From positions 3,171,752 through 3,235,751 of the forward strand of contig NC_005085.1 of the NCBI RefSeq assembly GCF_000007705.1: 64,000 bases of DNA. Reading direction: 5' to 3'. The stretch comes from Chromobacterium violaceum ATCC 12472 (GTDB taxonomy: Bacteria; Pseudomonadota; Gammaproteobacteria; Burkholderiales; Chromobacteriaceae). Position numbers and translations under genes: made by a program. Below the pieces are notes generated by a model. The model was not told where the DNA came from. It saw only the letters and a program-made list of their open reading frames with translations, and did not search any database. Shown one piece after another: positions 32,919-41,328 of this stretch. Each line of letters opens with the position of its first letter. The first letter of the stretch is position 1.

Positions 32919-33854
32919 CTAGCCGTGCCCGCGGATGCGGGCGATCAGCTCGTCCAGCACATCCTCGGACTGGTCATGCCCCACCTGGCAGGTGCCGGCC
33001 GCCTCGTGGCCGCCGCCGCCGTATTGCAGCATCAGCGCGCCGACATTGGTGCGCGAGGTGCGGTTGACGATGGACTTGCCCACCGCGAACACGGTGTTCT
33101 GCTTGTTCAGCCCCCACATCTGGTGGATGGAGATGTTGCAGTCGGGAAACAGCGCGTAGATCATGAAGCGGTTGGTCGGATAGATGGTTTCCTCGTGCAG
33201 CAGGTTCAGCACCACCACGTTGCCGTGCACGCGCGAACAGCGGCGGATCTGCTCCTTGGCCAGCGTCTCGTACTGGCGATACAGCGCCACCCGCTCCTGC
33301 ACGTCCGGCAGCTGCAGGATTTCGTCGATGCCGTGATTGCGGCAGTAGCCGATCAAATCCATCATCAGCTGGAAGTTGCTGACCTTGAACTCGCGGAAGC
33401 GGCCGAGCCCGGTGCGCGCGTCCATCAGGTAGTTCAGCAGCACCCAGTCCTTGGGATTCAGGATTTCGTCGATGGAGAACTGGGCGGAGTCCGCCTTGTC
33501 CACCGCCGCCATCATCTCGTCGCTGATGCCGGGAAACGCCTTCTTGCCGCCATAATGGTTGTACACCACCCGCGCCGCCGACGGCGCGCGCGGGTCGATC
33601 ACGTAATTGTCGACATCGGTGGCGTTGCGCAGGGTTTCCGACAGATGATGGTCGAACACCAAGTGCGCCTTGGCGACGTAAGGCAGGTTGGTGGTGATGT
33701 CGTCGCCGGTGATTTCCACCTTGCCGTCCTGCATGTCCTTGGGGTGAGCGAACATCACCTCGCGGATCAGCTTGAGCTCGTTGAGCAACACCGCGCACAC
33801 CAGTCCGTCGAAATCGCTGCGCGTCACCAGGCGGTACTGTTTCTGCTGCGTCAT
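32919..33854 (-). CDS. DHH-family phosphoesterase
   Basis: 311 residues. DHH motifs are visible: TRSDFDGLVCAVLL (motif I), LVFDHHLSETL (motif III) and the DHHA1 glycine motif QYGGGGHEAAGTCQV near the C-terminus. The family includes exopolyphosphatases and nanoRNA/cyclic dinucleotide phosphodiesterases (NrnA/GdpP-type). No membrane or CBS part, so a soluble phosphodiesterase. GGGAGG precedes the ATG. Substrate not determined. Confidence 0.88.
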   Translation of the reverse strand: MTQQKQYRLVTRSDFDGLVCAVLLNELKLIREVMFAHPKDMQDGKVEITGDDITTNLPYVAKAHLVFDHHLSETLRNATDVDNYVIDPRAPSAARVVYNHYGGKKAFPGISDEMMAAVDKADSAQFSIDEILNPKDWVLLNYLMDARTGLGRFREFKVSNFQLMMDLIGYCRNHGIDEILQLPDVQERVALYRQYETLAKEQIRRCSRVHGNVVVLNLLHEETIYPTNRFMIYALFPDCNISIHQMWGLNKQNTVFAVGKSIVNRTSRTNVGALMLQYGGGGHEAAGTCQVGHDQSEDVLDELIARIRGHG

Positions 33855-33878
33855 CTGCGCCTCCCGTTCATTGCGTTC

Positions 33879-34469
33879 TCAGCCGTCCGGCGCCGCCACC
33901 TCCAGCGCGCCGGCCATCCGGTCGGCCAGGCGGGCCAACCGCTCGTCGATCTCCGCCTCGGGCAGCTCCACCGTGAGCCAGACCCTGTCGGCGTATTGCT
34001 GATCCACCACCGCCAGCCCCATCTCCTGGCACGCGTGCCGCAGGCGGGCCTCGCCGGCGAAGTCCACCGCCAGCCGCCGCAGGCAGGTCCGGCTCAGCTC
34101 CATGAGCGTGGCCTCGGCCAGCGCGGCGTTGACAGCTTGAGTGTAGGCCCTGACCAGGCCGCCCGCACCCAGTTTGATGCCGCCGAAATAGCGCACCACC
34201 ACCGCCAGCACATTGGTGATGTCCTTGTGCCGCAACACGTTGTACATCGGCCTGGCCGCGGTGCCCGATGGCTCACCGTCGTCGTCCAGCATGGAGTCGC
34301 CGGCGCACAGCAGCACCGCGCAGTAATGGCGGGCATCCGGCCAGCGCGCGCGGATGGCCGCCAGCTCGCGCAACGCCTCGTCGCGGCTGGCCGCAGGCGA
34401 CACGATGCCGATGAAGCGGCTCTTGCGGATTTCCACCTCGGCGCGGGCCTCGGCTTGCAACTGGAACAT
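33879..34469 (-). CDS. yigZ: YigZ/IMPACT-family protein
   Basis: 196 residues. Family motifs: KSRFIGIVSPAASRDEAL, DDDGEPSGTAARPMYNVL and VVVRYFGGIKLGAGGLVRAY, followed by a smaller DUF1949-like ferredoxin fold. IMPACT relatives in eukaryotes regulate GCN2; the bacterial function is uncertain. ATG at 34469 has AGGA eight bases before it; upstream ATGs at 34478 and 34541 are less likely. Confidence 0.92.
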   Translation of the reverse strand: MFQLQAEARAEVEIRKSRFIGIVSPAASRDEALRELAAIRARWPDARHYCAVLLCAGDSMLDDDGEPSGTAARPMYNVLRHKDITNVLAVVVRYFGGIKLGAGGLVRAYTQAVNAALAEATLMELSRTCLRRLAVDFAGEARLRHACQEMGLAVVDQQYADRVWLTVELPEAEIDERLARLADRMAGALEVAAPDG

Positions 34470-34590
34470 TCGGCGCATCCTGCAGTCTGAAACGGGCGGG
34501 CATTGTAAACCCGGAGGCCGCGATTCCGGTACCGCAGACACCGCGCCGGCGGTCTAGACTGAAAGCGGGAACCTTCCGGAGGGAACGGCC

Positions 34591-34719
34591 ATGACCACCC
34601 TGCTCCTGCTTTCGCCGCTGATCGTCGCCGGCCTGTGGCTGTACGTCAGGAAATTCTGGCTGGACAGCGAGGACGCCATCCACCTGTCCCATTTCCTGCC
34701 AGATCGCGACCACGTATAA
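34591..34719 (+). CDS. 42-residue single-span membrane peptide
   Basis: ATG at 34591 is preceded by CCGGAGGGAACGGCC (a strong Shine-Dalgarno). The product has one hydrophobic helix (LLLLSPLIVAGLWLYV), then a basic and acidic tail ending DRDHV. It is too short for standard gene callers and no family was recognised. It lies between yigZ (divergent) and the NfeD/SPFH pair, about 160 bases upstream of the latter. Coding status is supported by the ribosome site and helix only. Confidence 0.55.
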   Translation: MTTLLLLSPLIVAGLWLYVRKFWLDSEDAIHLSHFLPDRDHV

Positions 34720-34880
34720 AGATCTGCTCGCGATTTTCCTCCGCGGCCCGCCCAGAAGCCCGCCGCCGGAACATGATCGAGAACAGGCCCAGCCCGCGCA
34801 GCCGGCTCCGCCGGCGACCCCGTTGTCATTCGCAAGAAATGGCCGGACAATAACCGTGATGACCGTCCGCTGAGGATTTC

Positions 34881-35303
34881 ATGTCGCAACTCACCTTCTG
34901 GTTCGGCTGCGCGCTGGTCGCGCTGATCGCCGAATTCGTATCGGGCACCTTCTACCTGTTGATGGTGGCATTGGCGCTCGCCTGCGGCGGATTCGCCGCC
35001 TGGCTGGGCGCGCCGGAACCGTGGCAGTGGCTGATCGCCAGCGTCAGCGGCGCCGTCGGCCTGCTCGCGATCCATCGCCGCCGGCGCAGCTTGATGCCTC
35101 CTCCTCCGCCGCAGGACGACCCCGACTGGGGCCAGCAGGTGGAAATCCGCGCGCTGACCACGCCGGGCCATGCCCGCATCCATTACCGCGGCGCCGAATG
35201 GGACGCCCTGTTGATGGACAGCCGGCTGGACGCGGGAAGCACCGGCTACATTTCCGGCCGCGAAGGCAATCTGTTCAAGATCTCGTCACAACAACCGCAA
35301 TAA
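34881..35303 (+). CDS. NfeD-family membrane protein
   Basis: 140 residues: two to three N-terminal membrane segments (about 6-65), a basic/proline linker and a C-terminal OB-fold (RALTTPGHARIHYRGAEWDA). Short NfeD proteins without the serine protease domain are encoded next to SPFH proteins and are thought to assist their oligomers. The downstream neighbour 12 bp away is exactly such a protein. Confidence 0.88.
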   Translation: MSQLTFWFGCALVALIAEFVSGTFYLLMVALALACGGFAAWLGAPEPWQWLIASVSGAVGLLAIHRRRRSLMPPPPPQDDPDWGQQVEIRALTTPGHARIHYRGAEWDALLMDSRLDAGSTGYISGREGNLFKISSQQPQ

Positions 35304-35315
35304 AGAGAAAAACCC

Positions 35316-36257
35316 ATGGAAATCGCCCTGATCCTGTTCGTGGCCGTCGTCATCTTCATTTTCAAATCGCTGGCGGTGGTGCCGCAGCAGCACGCCTACA
35401 TCGTCGAGCGCCTGGGCCGCTACCACGCCACGCTGACGCCGGGCCTCAACATCATCACCCCCTTCATCGACCGCATCGCCTACAAGCACAGCCTGAAGGA
35501 AATCCCGCTGGACGTGCCCAGCCAGATCTGCATCACCCGCGACAACACCCAGCTGAAGGTGGACGGCATCCTCTACTTCCAGGTGACCGACGCCAAGCTA
35601 GCCTCCTACGGCACCAGCAACTACATCGTCGCCATCACCCAGCTGTCGCAGACCACGCTGCGCTCGGTCATCGGCAAGCTGGAGCTGGACAAAACGTTTG
35701 AAGAGCGCGACGACATCAACCGCAGCGTGGTGGCCTCGCTGGACGAAGCCGCGATCAACTGGGGCGTCAAGGTGCTGCGCTACGAGATCAAGGACCTGGT
35801 GCCGCCGCAGGACATCCTGCACGCGATGCAGGCGCAGATCACCGCCGAGCGCGAGAAACGCGCCCGCATCGCCCAGTCCGAAGGCGTGAAGGTGGAGCAG
35901 ATCAACCTGGCTACCGGTGCCCGCGAGGCGGCGATCCAGAAGTCCCAGGGCGAGATGCAGGCCACCATCAACAACTCCGAGGGCGGCAAGCAGGCCGCGA
36001 TCAACCAGGCGATGGGCGAAGCCGAGGCGATCCGGCTGGTGGCGGACGCCACCGCCGACGCGATCAACCGCATCGCCGGCGCCGTCCGCACCGAAGGCGG
36101 CCTGGAGGCGGTCAACCTGAAAGTCGCCGAGCAATACATCGCCGCCTTCGGCAAATTGGCCAAGGAAAACAATACCATCATCATGCCGAGCAACGTCGCA
36201 GACGTCGGCGGGCTGGTGGCCAGCGCGCTCAGCGTGGTCAAACAAACTAACCGTTAA
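35316..36257 (+). CDS. SPFH/Band 7 membrane protein, QmcA/paraslipin type
   Basis: 313 residues. One N-terminal membrane helix, then an SPFH domain (VPQQHAYIVERLGRYHATLT, NIITPFIDRIAYKHSL, DINRSVVASLDEAAINWGVK) and a long Glu/Ala/Gln coiled coil (about 180-270). Forms large membrane-associated rings affecting lipid domains or proteases. Operon with NfeD. Confidence 0.92.
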   Translation: MEIALILFVAVVIFIFKSLAVVPQQHAYIVERLGRYHATLTPGLNIITPFIDRIAYKHSLKEIPLDVPSQICITRDNTQLKVDGILYFQVTDAKLASYGTSNYIVAITQLSQTTLRSVIGKLELDKTFEERDDINRSVVASLDEAAINWGVKVLRYEIKDLVPPQDILHAMQAQITAEREKRARIAQSEGVKVEQINLATGAREAAIQKSQGEMQATINNSEGGKQAAINQAMGEAEAIRLVADATADAINRIAGAVRTEGGLEAVNLKVAEQYIAAFGKLAKENNTIIMPSNVADVGGLVASALSVVKQTNR

Positions 36258-36317
36258 TCCCTTTGAAAGCCCCGGCGCGGCTTGAATCTGGCCGCGCCAG
36301 CCCCCATAATCACCCGC

Positions 36318-36851
36318 ATGAAATTTTTTACCGATCTCCTTCCCGTCCTGCTGTTCTTCGGCGCCTACTGGCTGACGCGCGACATGTTCGTCGCGACCGG
36401 CGTGGCCATCGCCGCCACCGCGGTGATGGTGGCCTGGGCCTGGTTCAAGCACCGCAAGGTCGACACCATGCAATGGATCAGCCTCGGGCTGATCGTCGTG
36501 CTGGGCGGCGCCACGCTGCTGCTGCACGACAAGCACTTCATCATGTGGAAGCCCACTGTGCTGTACTGGGTGATGGGCGCCGGTCTGCTGATCAGCGAAT
36601 TCGCCGGCAAGAACGGCTTGCGCCTGATGATGGGCAAGCAGATCGAAATGCCCGATCCGGTCTGGCGCAAGCTCACCTGGGCCTGGAGCGGCTTCTTCGC
36701 CTTCATGGGCGCGCTCAACCTGTTCGTCGCCTACCACTTCAGCGAGGACGTCTGGGTCAACTTCAAGCTGTTCGGCGGCATGGGCCTGATGCTGCTGTTC
36801 GTGATCGCCCAGAGCCTGTTCCTGGCCAAGTACATCGAGGAAAAGAAATAA
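36318..36851 (+). CDS. yciB: Inner membrane-spanning protein YciB (IspZ-type septation protein A)
   Basis: 177 residues, about five membrane segments. Begins MKFFTDLLPVLLFFGAYW and contains KHRKVDTMQWIS, LHDKHFIMWKPTVLYW and WRKLTWAWSGFF, all family-typical. In E. coli YciB affects envelope synthesis. The upstream in-frame ATG at 36282 is rejected because the family start is at 36318. Its stop overlaps the next start (TAATG). Confidence 0.93.
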   Translation: MKFFTDLLPVLLFFGAYWLTRDMFVATGVAIAATAVMVAWAWFKHRKVDTMQWISLGLIVVLGGATLLLHDKHFIMWKPTVLYWVMGAGLLISEFAGKNGLRLMMGKQIEMPDPVWRKLTWAWSGFFAFMGALNLFVAYHFSEDVWVNFKLFGGMGLMLLFVIAQSLFLAKYIEEKK

Positions 36852-37153
36852 TGCTGTACGCCATCATCGCGCGCGACCATCCCGGCAGCCTCGAGCGCCG
36901 CATCGCGCTGCGCGCCGAACACCGCGCGCGGCTGGCCGCGCTGCAGGACCAGGGCCGGATGAAGCTGTCCGGCCCGCTGCCCGCCATCGACAGCGCCGAT
37001 CCCGGCCCGGCCGGCTACTGCGGCAGCCTGGTGGTGGCCGAGTTCGCGTCGCTGGAAGACGCGCGCGCCTGGGCCGCGGCCGATCCGTACCAGGCAGGCG
37101 GCGTCTACGCCAGCGTCGACGTCCAGCCCTTCGTGCAGGTTTTCCCCGCATGA
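36851..37153 (+). CDS. yciI: YciI-family protein
   Basis: 100 residues with the ferredoxin-like YCII domain: MLYAIIARDHPGSLERR at the start, a conserved region with GPLPAIDS, and AWAAADPYQAGGVY near the end, which in this family holds the His/Asp pair (here D in DPY). Function of the domain is uncertain, possibly enzymatic. Coupled to yciB through a TAATG overlap and to bolA by 4 bp. Confidence 0.9.
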   Translation: MLYAIIARDHPGSLERRIALRAEHRARLAALQDQGRMKLSGPLPAIDSADPGPAGYCGSLVVAEFASLEDARAWAAADPYQAGGVYASVDVQPFVQVFPA

Positions 37154-37416
37154 GCGATACCGTGCAACTGCTGGAAACCGCGCTACGCGCCCTGGAGCCC
37201 GAGCATCTGGACATCCAGGACGACAGCGCGCTGCACGCCGGCCACGCCGGCGCCAAGAGCGGCGGCGGCCACTACACGCTGACCATCGTCAGCGCGCGTT
37301 TTGCCGGCCTTAACCGCGTGGCGCGTCACCGGCTGATCTACCAGACCCTGGGCGAGATGATGTCCGGCCGCGTCCACGCGCTGGCCATCCGCGCCCTGAC
37401 ACCAGAAGAACTCTGA
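37150..37416 (+). CDS. BolA-family protein
   Basis: 88 residues. BolA/IbaG fold with the conserved HAGHAGAKSGGGHYTLTIVS segment and RHRLIYQTLGEMM helix. BolA-like proteins bind [2Fe-2S] glutaredoxins and regulate morphology or iron homeostasis. The start overlaps the yciI stop by 4 bp. Confidence 0.92.
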   Translation: MSDTVQLLETALRALEPEHLDIQDDSALHAGHAGAKSGGGHYTLTIVSARFAGLNRVARHRLIYQTLGEMMSGRVHALAIRALTPEEL

Positions 37417-37436
37417 ATTTCTACCAAAGGGACAAT

Positions 37437-38225
37437 ATGAAACTCTCCCGTATCGCCGCCCTGACGCTGGCAGCCTCGATCAGCCTGCCGGTCGCCGCGG
37501 AGTCGATCGCCGTGGTCAACGGCGTCTCCATCGACAAGTCCGAACTGGACGCCGCCGTCACCAATGTCGTGCAAAGCAGCGGCGGCAAGATGCAGGACAG
37601 CCCCGAACTGCGCGAGCAGTTGAAGAACTCGCTGATCGGCCGCCAGCTGATCCTGCAGGAGTCCACCCGCCGCGGCCTGGACAAGCAGCCGGCCTTCGCG
37701 AAGCGGATGGATGAAGTCCGCGCCGAGCTGCTGCGCGACGCGCTGTTCGCCGACATCGCGGAGAAAGCCAACGTAGGCGACGCCCAGATCAAGGCCCGCT
37801 ACGACGAAATGGCCGCGCAGGTCGCCGGCAGCAAGGAAGTCCATGCCTACCAGATCACGCTCGGCAGCGAAGCCGACGCGCAGAAGGTGATCGCCCAGCT
37901 GAAGAAGGGCGCCAAGTTCGACGAACTGGTCAAGACCCGCTCCATCGACCCCAACGCCAAGCAAAGCGGCGGCGACATGAACTGGGGCAACCTGTCCCGC
38001 ATGGAGCCCAAGCTGGCCGAGGCGCTGAAAGCCATCCCCAAGGGCCAGGTCAGCAGCGCGCCTTACCAGTCCCAACTGGGCTGGCACGTATTCAAGGTAG
38101 CCGACATCCGCAACGCCCAGGTGCCGCCGCTGGACGCCGTCAAGCCGCAGATCGCCCGCCAGTTGCAGGAAGAAGCCATTGCCAAGGCCGTGGAAGACCT
38201 GCGCGCCAAGAGCAAGATCCAGTAA
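37437..38225 (+). CDS. Periplasmic parvulin-type peptidyl-prolyl isomerase (first of three)
   Basis: 262 residues with a signal peptide (MKLSRIAALTLAASISLPVA, cleavage after AAE), an N-terminal chaperone-like helical domain starting AVVNGVSIDKSELDAAV, and a C-terminal PpiC rotamase domain (about 120-240: VHAYQITLGSEADAQKV, QLGWHVFKVADIR). SurA/PrsA-like foldase acting on periplasmic or outer-membrane proteins. Tandem paralogue of the next gene. Confidence 0.9.
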   Translation: MKLSRIAALTLAASISLPVAAESIAVVNGVSIDKSELDAAVTNVVQSSGGKMQDSPELREQLKNSLIGRQLILQESTRRGLDKQPAFAKRMDEVRAELLRDALFADIAEKANVGDAQIKARYDEMAAQVAGSKEVHAYQITLGSEADAQKVIAQLKKGAKFDELVKTRSIDPNAKQSGGDMNWGNLSRMEPKLAEALKAIPKGQVSSAPYQSQLGWHVFKVADIRNAQVPPLDAVKPQIARQLQEEAIAKAVEDLRAKSKIQ

Positions 38226-38252
38226 ATCCACCTTATCCGGGAATAGAACAAC

Positions 38253-39035
38253 ATGCGTAAAATCCTGCTGCAAACCGCCCTGGTAGCCGCTTTCGCCGGC
38301 AGCGCGATCGCCGTGGCCGGCCCGTCCGTCAACGGCCAGCCCATCTCCGACGCCCGCGTCGACGCCGTGGTGAAAATGATGGAAGCCCAGGGTCAGAACG
38401 TGAACCCGCAGGCCCGCGACCAGATCAAGGACCAACTGGTGACCGCCGAAGTGCTGCGCCAGGAAGCCGTGAAGAAGGGCCTGGACAAGTCGCCGGAATT
38501 CAACGCCGAACTGCAGAACATGCAGGCGATGGCGCTGGCCAACCGCCTGATCAAGGACTACGAGAAGGCTAATCCGCTGAGCGAGGCCGATCTGAAGGCC
38601 GAATACGACAAGCTGGCGGCCTCGGTGCCGGAAACCAAGCAGTTCCACGCCCGCCACATCCTGGTTAAGAGCGAAGCCGAAGCCAAGTCCGTGATCGACG
38701 CGCTGAAGAAGGGCAAGTCCTTCGACAAGCTGGCCAAGGAAAAATCGCAGGATCCGGGCAGCAAGGCCAATGGCGGCGACCTGGGCTGGCAAGAAGCCGG
38801 CACTTTCGTCGCGCCGTTCTCCGAAGCGATGAGCAAGCTCGCCAAGGGCGAAGTGACCGCCAAGCCGGTGAAGACCGAATACGGCTGGCACGTGATCAAG
38901 CTGGACGACGTGCGCACCCAGCGCAACGTGCCGCAGCTCGAGGAAATCCGTCCGCAGCTGACCCAGCGCGTGATGGGCGCCCGCATCGAGAAATATGTCG
39001 CCGAGCTGAAGGCCAAGGCGCAGATCCAGCAGTAA
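38253..39035 (+). CDS. Periplasmic parvulin-type peptidyl-prolyl isomerase (second of three)
   Basis: 260 residues with a signal peptide (MRKILLQTALVAAFAGSAIA) and the same architecture as the upstream gene: N-domain (VNGQPISDARVDAVVKMMEA) and PpiC domain (FHARHILVKSEAEAKSVIDA, EYGWHVIKLDDVR). It is 27 bases after the first copy and is followed by a good terminator, so the pair end the yciB operon. Confidence 0.92.
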   Translation: MRKILLQTALVAAFAGSAIAVAGPSVNGQPISDARVDAVVKMMEAQGQNVNPQARDQIKDQLVTAEVLRQEAVKKGLDKSPEFNAELQNMQAMALANRLIKDYEKANPLSEADLKAEYDKLAASVPETKQFHARHILVKSEAEAKSVIDALKKGKSFDKLAKEKSQDPGSKANGGDLGWQEAGTFVAPFSEAMSKLAKGEVTAKPVKTEYGWHVIKLDDVRTQRNVPQLEEIRPQLTQRVMGARIEKYVAELKAKAQIQQ

Positions 39036-39053
39036 GCCCCCGCACCGCGCGCG

Positions 39054-39082
39054 ACGGGGACGGCTTGCCGTCCCCGTTTTGC
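39054..39082 (+). terminator. Rho-independent terminator after second parvulin
   Basis: ACGGGGACGGC (39054-39064) pairs with GCCGTCCCCGT (39067-39077) over 11 bp with loop TT, followed by TTTTGC. Confidence 0.9.
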
Positions 39083-39212
39083 TTGACAGCGCTCCCCGCC
39101 GCGCTTACCTTCCCGCTCATCCGCAGCAGGCCCGCCCTGCCCTTGTCAGCGCTGCCCAGGCAGCCTCATCTGGAAACGCCATGACCTGGCCGCTCCCCCA
39201 CAGGAAACTCAC

Positions 39213-39941
39213 ATGACCATCACCGTCAATGGCGTCGAAATCAGCGAAGACATGATCGCGTCCCAACTGGACCACTACGCCGACACCCCGAGCCCGCGCG
39301 ACACCGCCATCCAGCAACTGATCCTGCACACCCTGCTGATTCAGCAGGCCAAGAGCGAAGGCCTGGACGTGGCCGACGAGCAGCAGGCGATCCAGACGCT
39401 GCTGGACAGCAAGCTGCAGGTGCCCGCCATCGACGAGGCCAGCTGCCGCGAATTCTACGACCGCTATCCGGAGCGCTTCAGCGCCGGCGAAAGCGCCGTG
39501 GCCAGCCACATCCTGCTGCCGAAGGGCGAAGGCCTGGAAGCCAGCCTGATCAAGGCCAAGGCTGAAGGCATCCTGGAAGAGGCGCAAGCCAACCCGTCCC
39601 GCTTCGCCGCCCTGGCGCAGGAGCACTCCACCTGCCCGTCCGGCAAGCAAGGCGGCAGCCTCGGCCAGTTCGGCCGCGGCCAGATGGTGCCGGAATTCGA
39701 ACAGGCGGTGTTCAGCACCGAAGCCGGCCAGATCACCCCGCACCTGGTGGAAACCCAGTTCGGCTACCACATCATCCAGGTGGAGCAGCGCGCCGAAGGC
39801 GGCAAGATCGGCTTCGACGAAGTCAAGGAACGCCTGCAGCACTACCTGGCCGACCTGGCGGTCAACCAAGCCATGCACGAGTACCTGAACATGCTGGTTT
39901 CCGCCGCCCAGATCAGCGGCTACCAGATGACCGCCGCCTGA
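39213..39941 (+). CDS. Cytoplasmic parvulin, NifM-like
   Basis: 242 residues with no signal peptide. The N-terminus MTITVNGVEISEDMIASQLD, a helical domain and a PpiC rotamase domain (VASHILLPKGEGLEA, GGSLGQFGRGQMVPEFEQAV, TQFGYHIIQVEQRAEGG) with CPSGKQGG match NifM-type parvulins, which act on cytoplasmic targets such as nitrogenase Fe protein or nitrate reductase. No such target gene is near. It has its own ribosome site (ACAGGAAACTC) after the terminator at 39054-39082. Confidence 0.9.
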   Translation: MTITVNGVEISEDMIASQLDHYADTPSPRDTAIQQLILHTLLIQQAKSEGLDVADEQQAIQTLLDSKLQVPAIDEASCREFYDRYPERFSAGESAVASHILLPKGEGLEASLIKAKAEGILEEAQANPSRFAALAQEHSTCPSGKQGGSLGQFGRGQMVPEFEQAVFSTEAGQITPHLVETQFGYHIIQVEQRAEGGKIGFDEVKERLQHYLADLAVNQAMHEYLNMLVSAAQISGYQMTAA

Positions 39942-39964
39942 GCGACGATCATCCAGTCATCGCA

Positions 39965-41284
39965 TCACCAGGCCGTCCGCGTCGCGCGGGCGGCCTTTTT
40001 CTTGCCCGCCTGCGCGGCGACAGGCTGCTGGCGCAGGCTGGCGGCCACCGGCCGGGAGAAGGTGTAGCCGTCGCGGCGGTCCCAGTTGATCGACCACGTC
40101 ATCACGCCGCGGAAGGCCGGATAAGCCTGCGCCGGCTTGACCGAGCCGCAGCCTTGCAGCGTGGTCAGGCAGGTCAGCGCCTTGGCCACCGTGTCCGCGG
40201 TGACGAAGCCCGAATTGGCCGAACTGCGGCCGGACGGCACGCCGAAGGCCACCTGGTCCGGCCTCAGGCCCTTGAAGCTGCCCGACGCGCCGTTGGCGAT
40301 CGGGAAGCCCTCGATCAGCATCTTGCTGCCGCCGACAAGCATGTCGGCCGATCCCTCGGCCAGCACGCCGGTGGAATAAGGGGTGTATAGTCCGCCGTTG
40401 TTGTAGTACTGGACATGGATCACCGACAAATCGTCGCGCAGGCCGTCGATGATGGGCAGATAGGCGCCCCAGTTGCCGCCGTAGGCGACGAAGCCGCCCT
40501 GCACATACGGATGCTCCGGCGCCATCGACAGGTAGAAATTGGGCCCGATCTTGGCCTTCAGCTGCTTGACCGCGCTGACCAGATTACTGACCACCGGCGC
40601 GCCGACGACGATGCCGCTGCCGCTCTCCAGATCCAGGTCTATGCCGTCGAAGCCGTACTGGGTGAGGATGCCGTACAGACTGTTGACGAAGTTCTGCACC
40701 TGCGTGGCGTTGTTCAGCGTCACCGAACCGTTCTGGCCGCCCAGCGACAGCACCACCTTCTTGCCCTTGGCTTGCTGCGCGCGGATGTCCTGGATGAACT
40801 GCGCCGCGCTGCCCGCGGCCGGATCCAGCGTGAAGCTGACGTTGCCGTTGCCGGCGTCGTCGGCGAAGGCCACCACGATCACATCCCAGTCGGCGCTGAC
40901 CTGGGACAGCGGGAAGGCGCTGCCGCTCGGATTGGCGAAATTGTGCCAATAGCCTACCAGCGCATGCTTGGCGAAAGGCACGGTATTGCCCGGCGGCGGG
41001 CTGGGCGGGGTCGGTGGATTCGGCGGCGTCGGCGGAGTGGGATCGCCGCCGGCGCAGCTGCCGCCCGGCGTCCACAGCGTCGGCGAGGCGGCCGGGTTCC
41101 AGTTGGCGCCGACATAAGCCGTGTGCGCCACCAGCGCGGTATAGTTGGCATTGTTGTAGCTGACCACGTCGCCGACCTTGTAGGCCGTTCCCTCGGCCCA
41201 GCCCGGGCAAGCCGCCGCCCATGCGTGCTGGCCCAGGGCCAGCAGCATAGCCATTGCAATCGCCCTGCCTGTCGTTCTGCGCAT
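39965..41284 (-). CDS. Secreted GH18 chitinase with N-terminal CBM5/12-type module
   Basis: 439 residues. Signal peptide MRRTTGRAIAMAMLLALGQH (cleavage after AWA), a carbohydrate-binding module (WAEGTAYKVGDVVSYNNANY, NWNPAASPTLWTPGG), a Pro/Thr linker (TPPTPPNPPTPPSPP) and a GH18 catalytic TIM barrel with the acid motif YGFDGIDLDLESGSG (DxxDxDxE). It hydrolyses chitin outside the cell; products could feed the uptake locus at 1-5.5 kb. The basic tail KKKAARATRTAW is unusual. ATG at 41284 follows AGGAGAGGGC; upstream ATGs at 41299 and 41308 precede it. A doubled AAATACCAAT lies 24 bases upstream. Confidence 0.94.
   Translation of the reverse strand: MRRTTGRAIAMAMLLALGQHAWAAACPGWAEGTAYKVGDVVSYNNANYTALVAHTAYVGANWNPAASPTLWTPGGSCAGGDPTPPTPPNPPTPPSPPPGNTVPFAKHALVGYWHNFANPSGSAFPLSQVSADWDVIVVAFADDAGNGNVSFTLDPAAGSAAQFIQDIRAQQAKGKKVVLSLGGQNGSVTLNNATQVQNFVNSLYGILTQYGFDGIDLDLESGSGIVVGAPVVSNLVSAVKQLKAKIGPNFYLSMAPEHPYVQGGFVAYGGNWGAYLPIIDGLRDDLSVIHVQYYNNGGLYTPYSTGVLAEGSADMLVGGSKMLIEGFPIANGASGSFKGLRPDQVAFGVPSGRSSANSGFVTADTVAKALTCLTTLQGCGSVKPAQAYPAFRGVMTWSINWDRRDGYTFSRPVAASLRQQPVAAQAGKKKAARATRTAW
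39971..40002 (+). terminator. Terminator of the NifM-like gene, inside the chitinase 3' end
   Basis: GGCCGTCCGCG (39971-39981) pairs with CGCGGGCGGCC (39985-39995) over 11 bp with one G-T pair and a TCG loop, followed by TTTTTC. It is 30 bases after the NifM-like stop and lies within the last codons of the convergent chitinase gene. Confidence 0.85.
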
Positions 41285-41307
41285 CTGCCCTCTCCTCATG
41301 ACGTTCA

Positions 41308-41328
41308 ATTGGTATTTGATTGGTATTT
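41308..41328. promoter_or_regulatory. Tandem ATTGGTATTT repeat upstream of the chitinase gene
   Basis: ATTGGTATTT occurs twice with one base between (41308-41317 and 41319-41328), 24 to 44 bases before the chitinase start. An 11-bp spacing puts both on one DNA face, as for a dimeric regulator. The remaining interval to 41619, between the divergent chitinase and globin genes, is AT-richer and must hold both promoters; no further motif was resolved. Confidence 0.45.
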
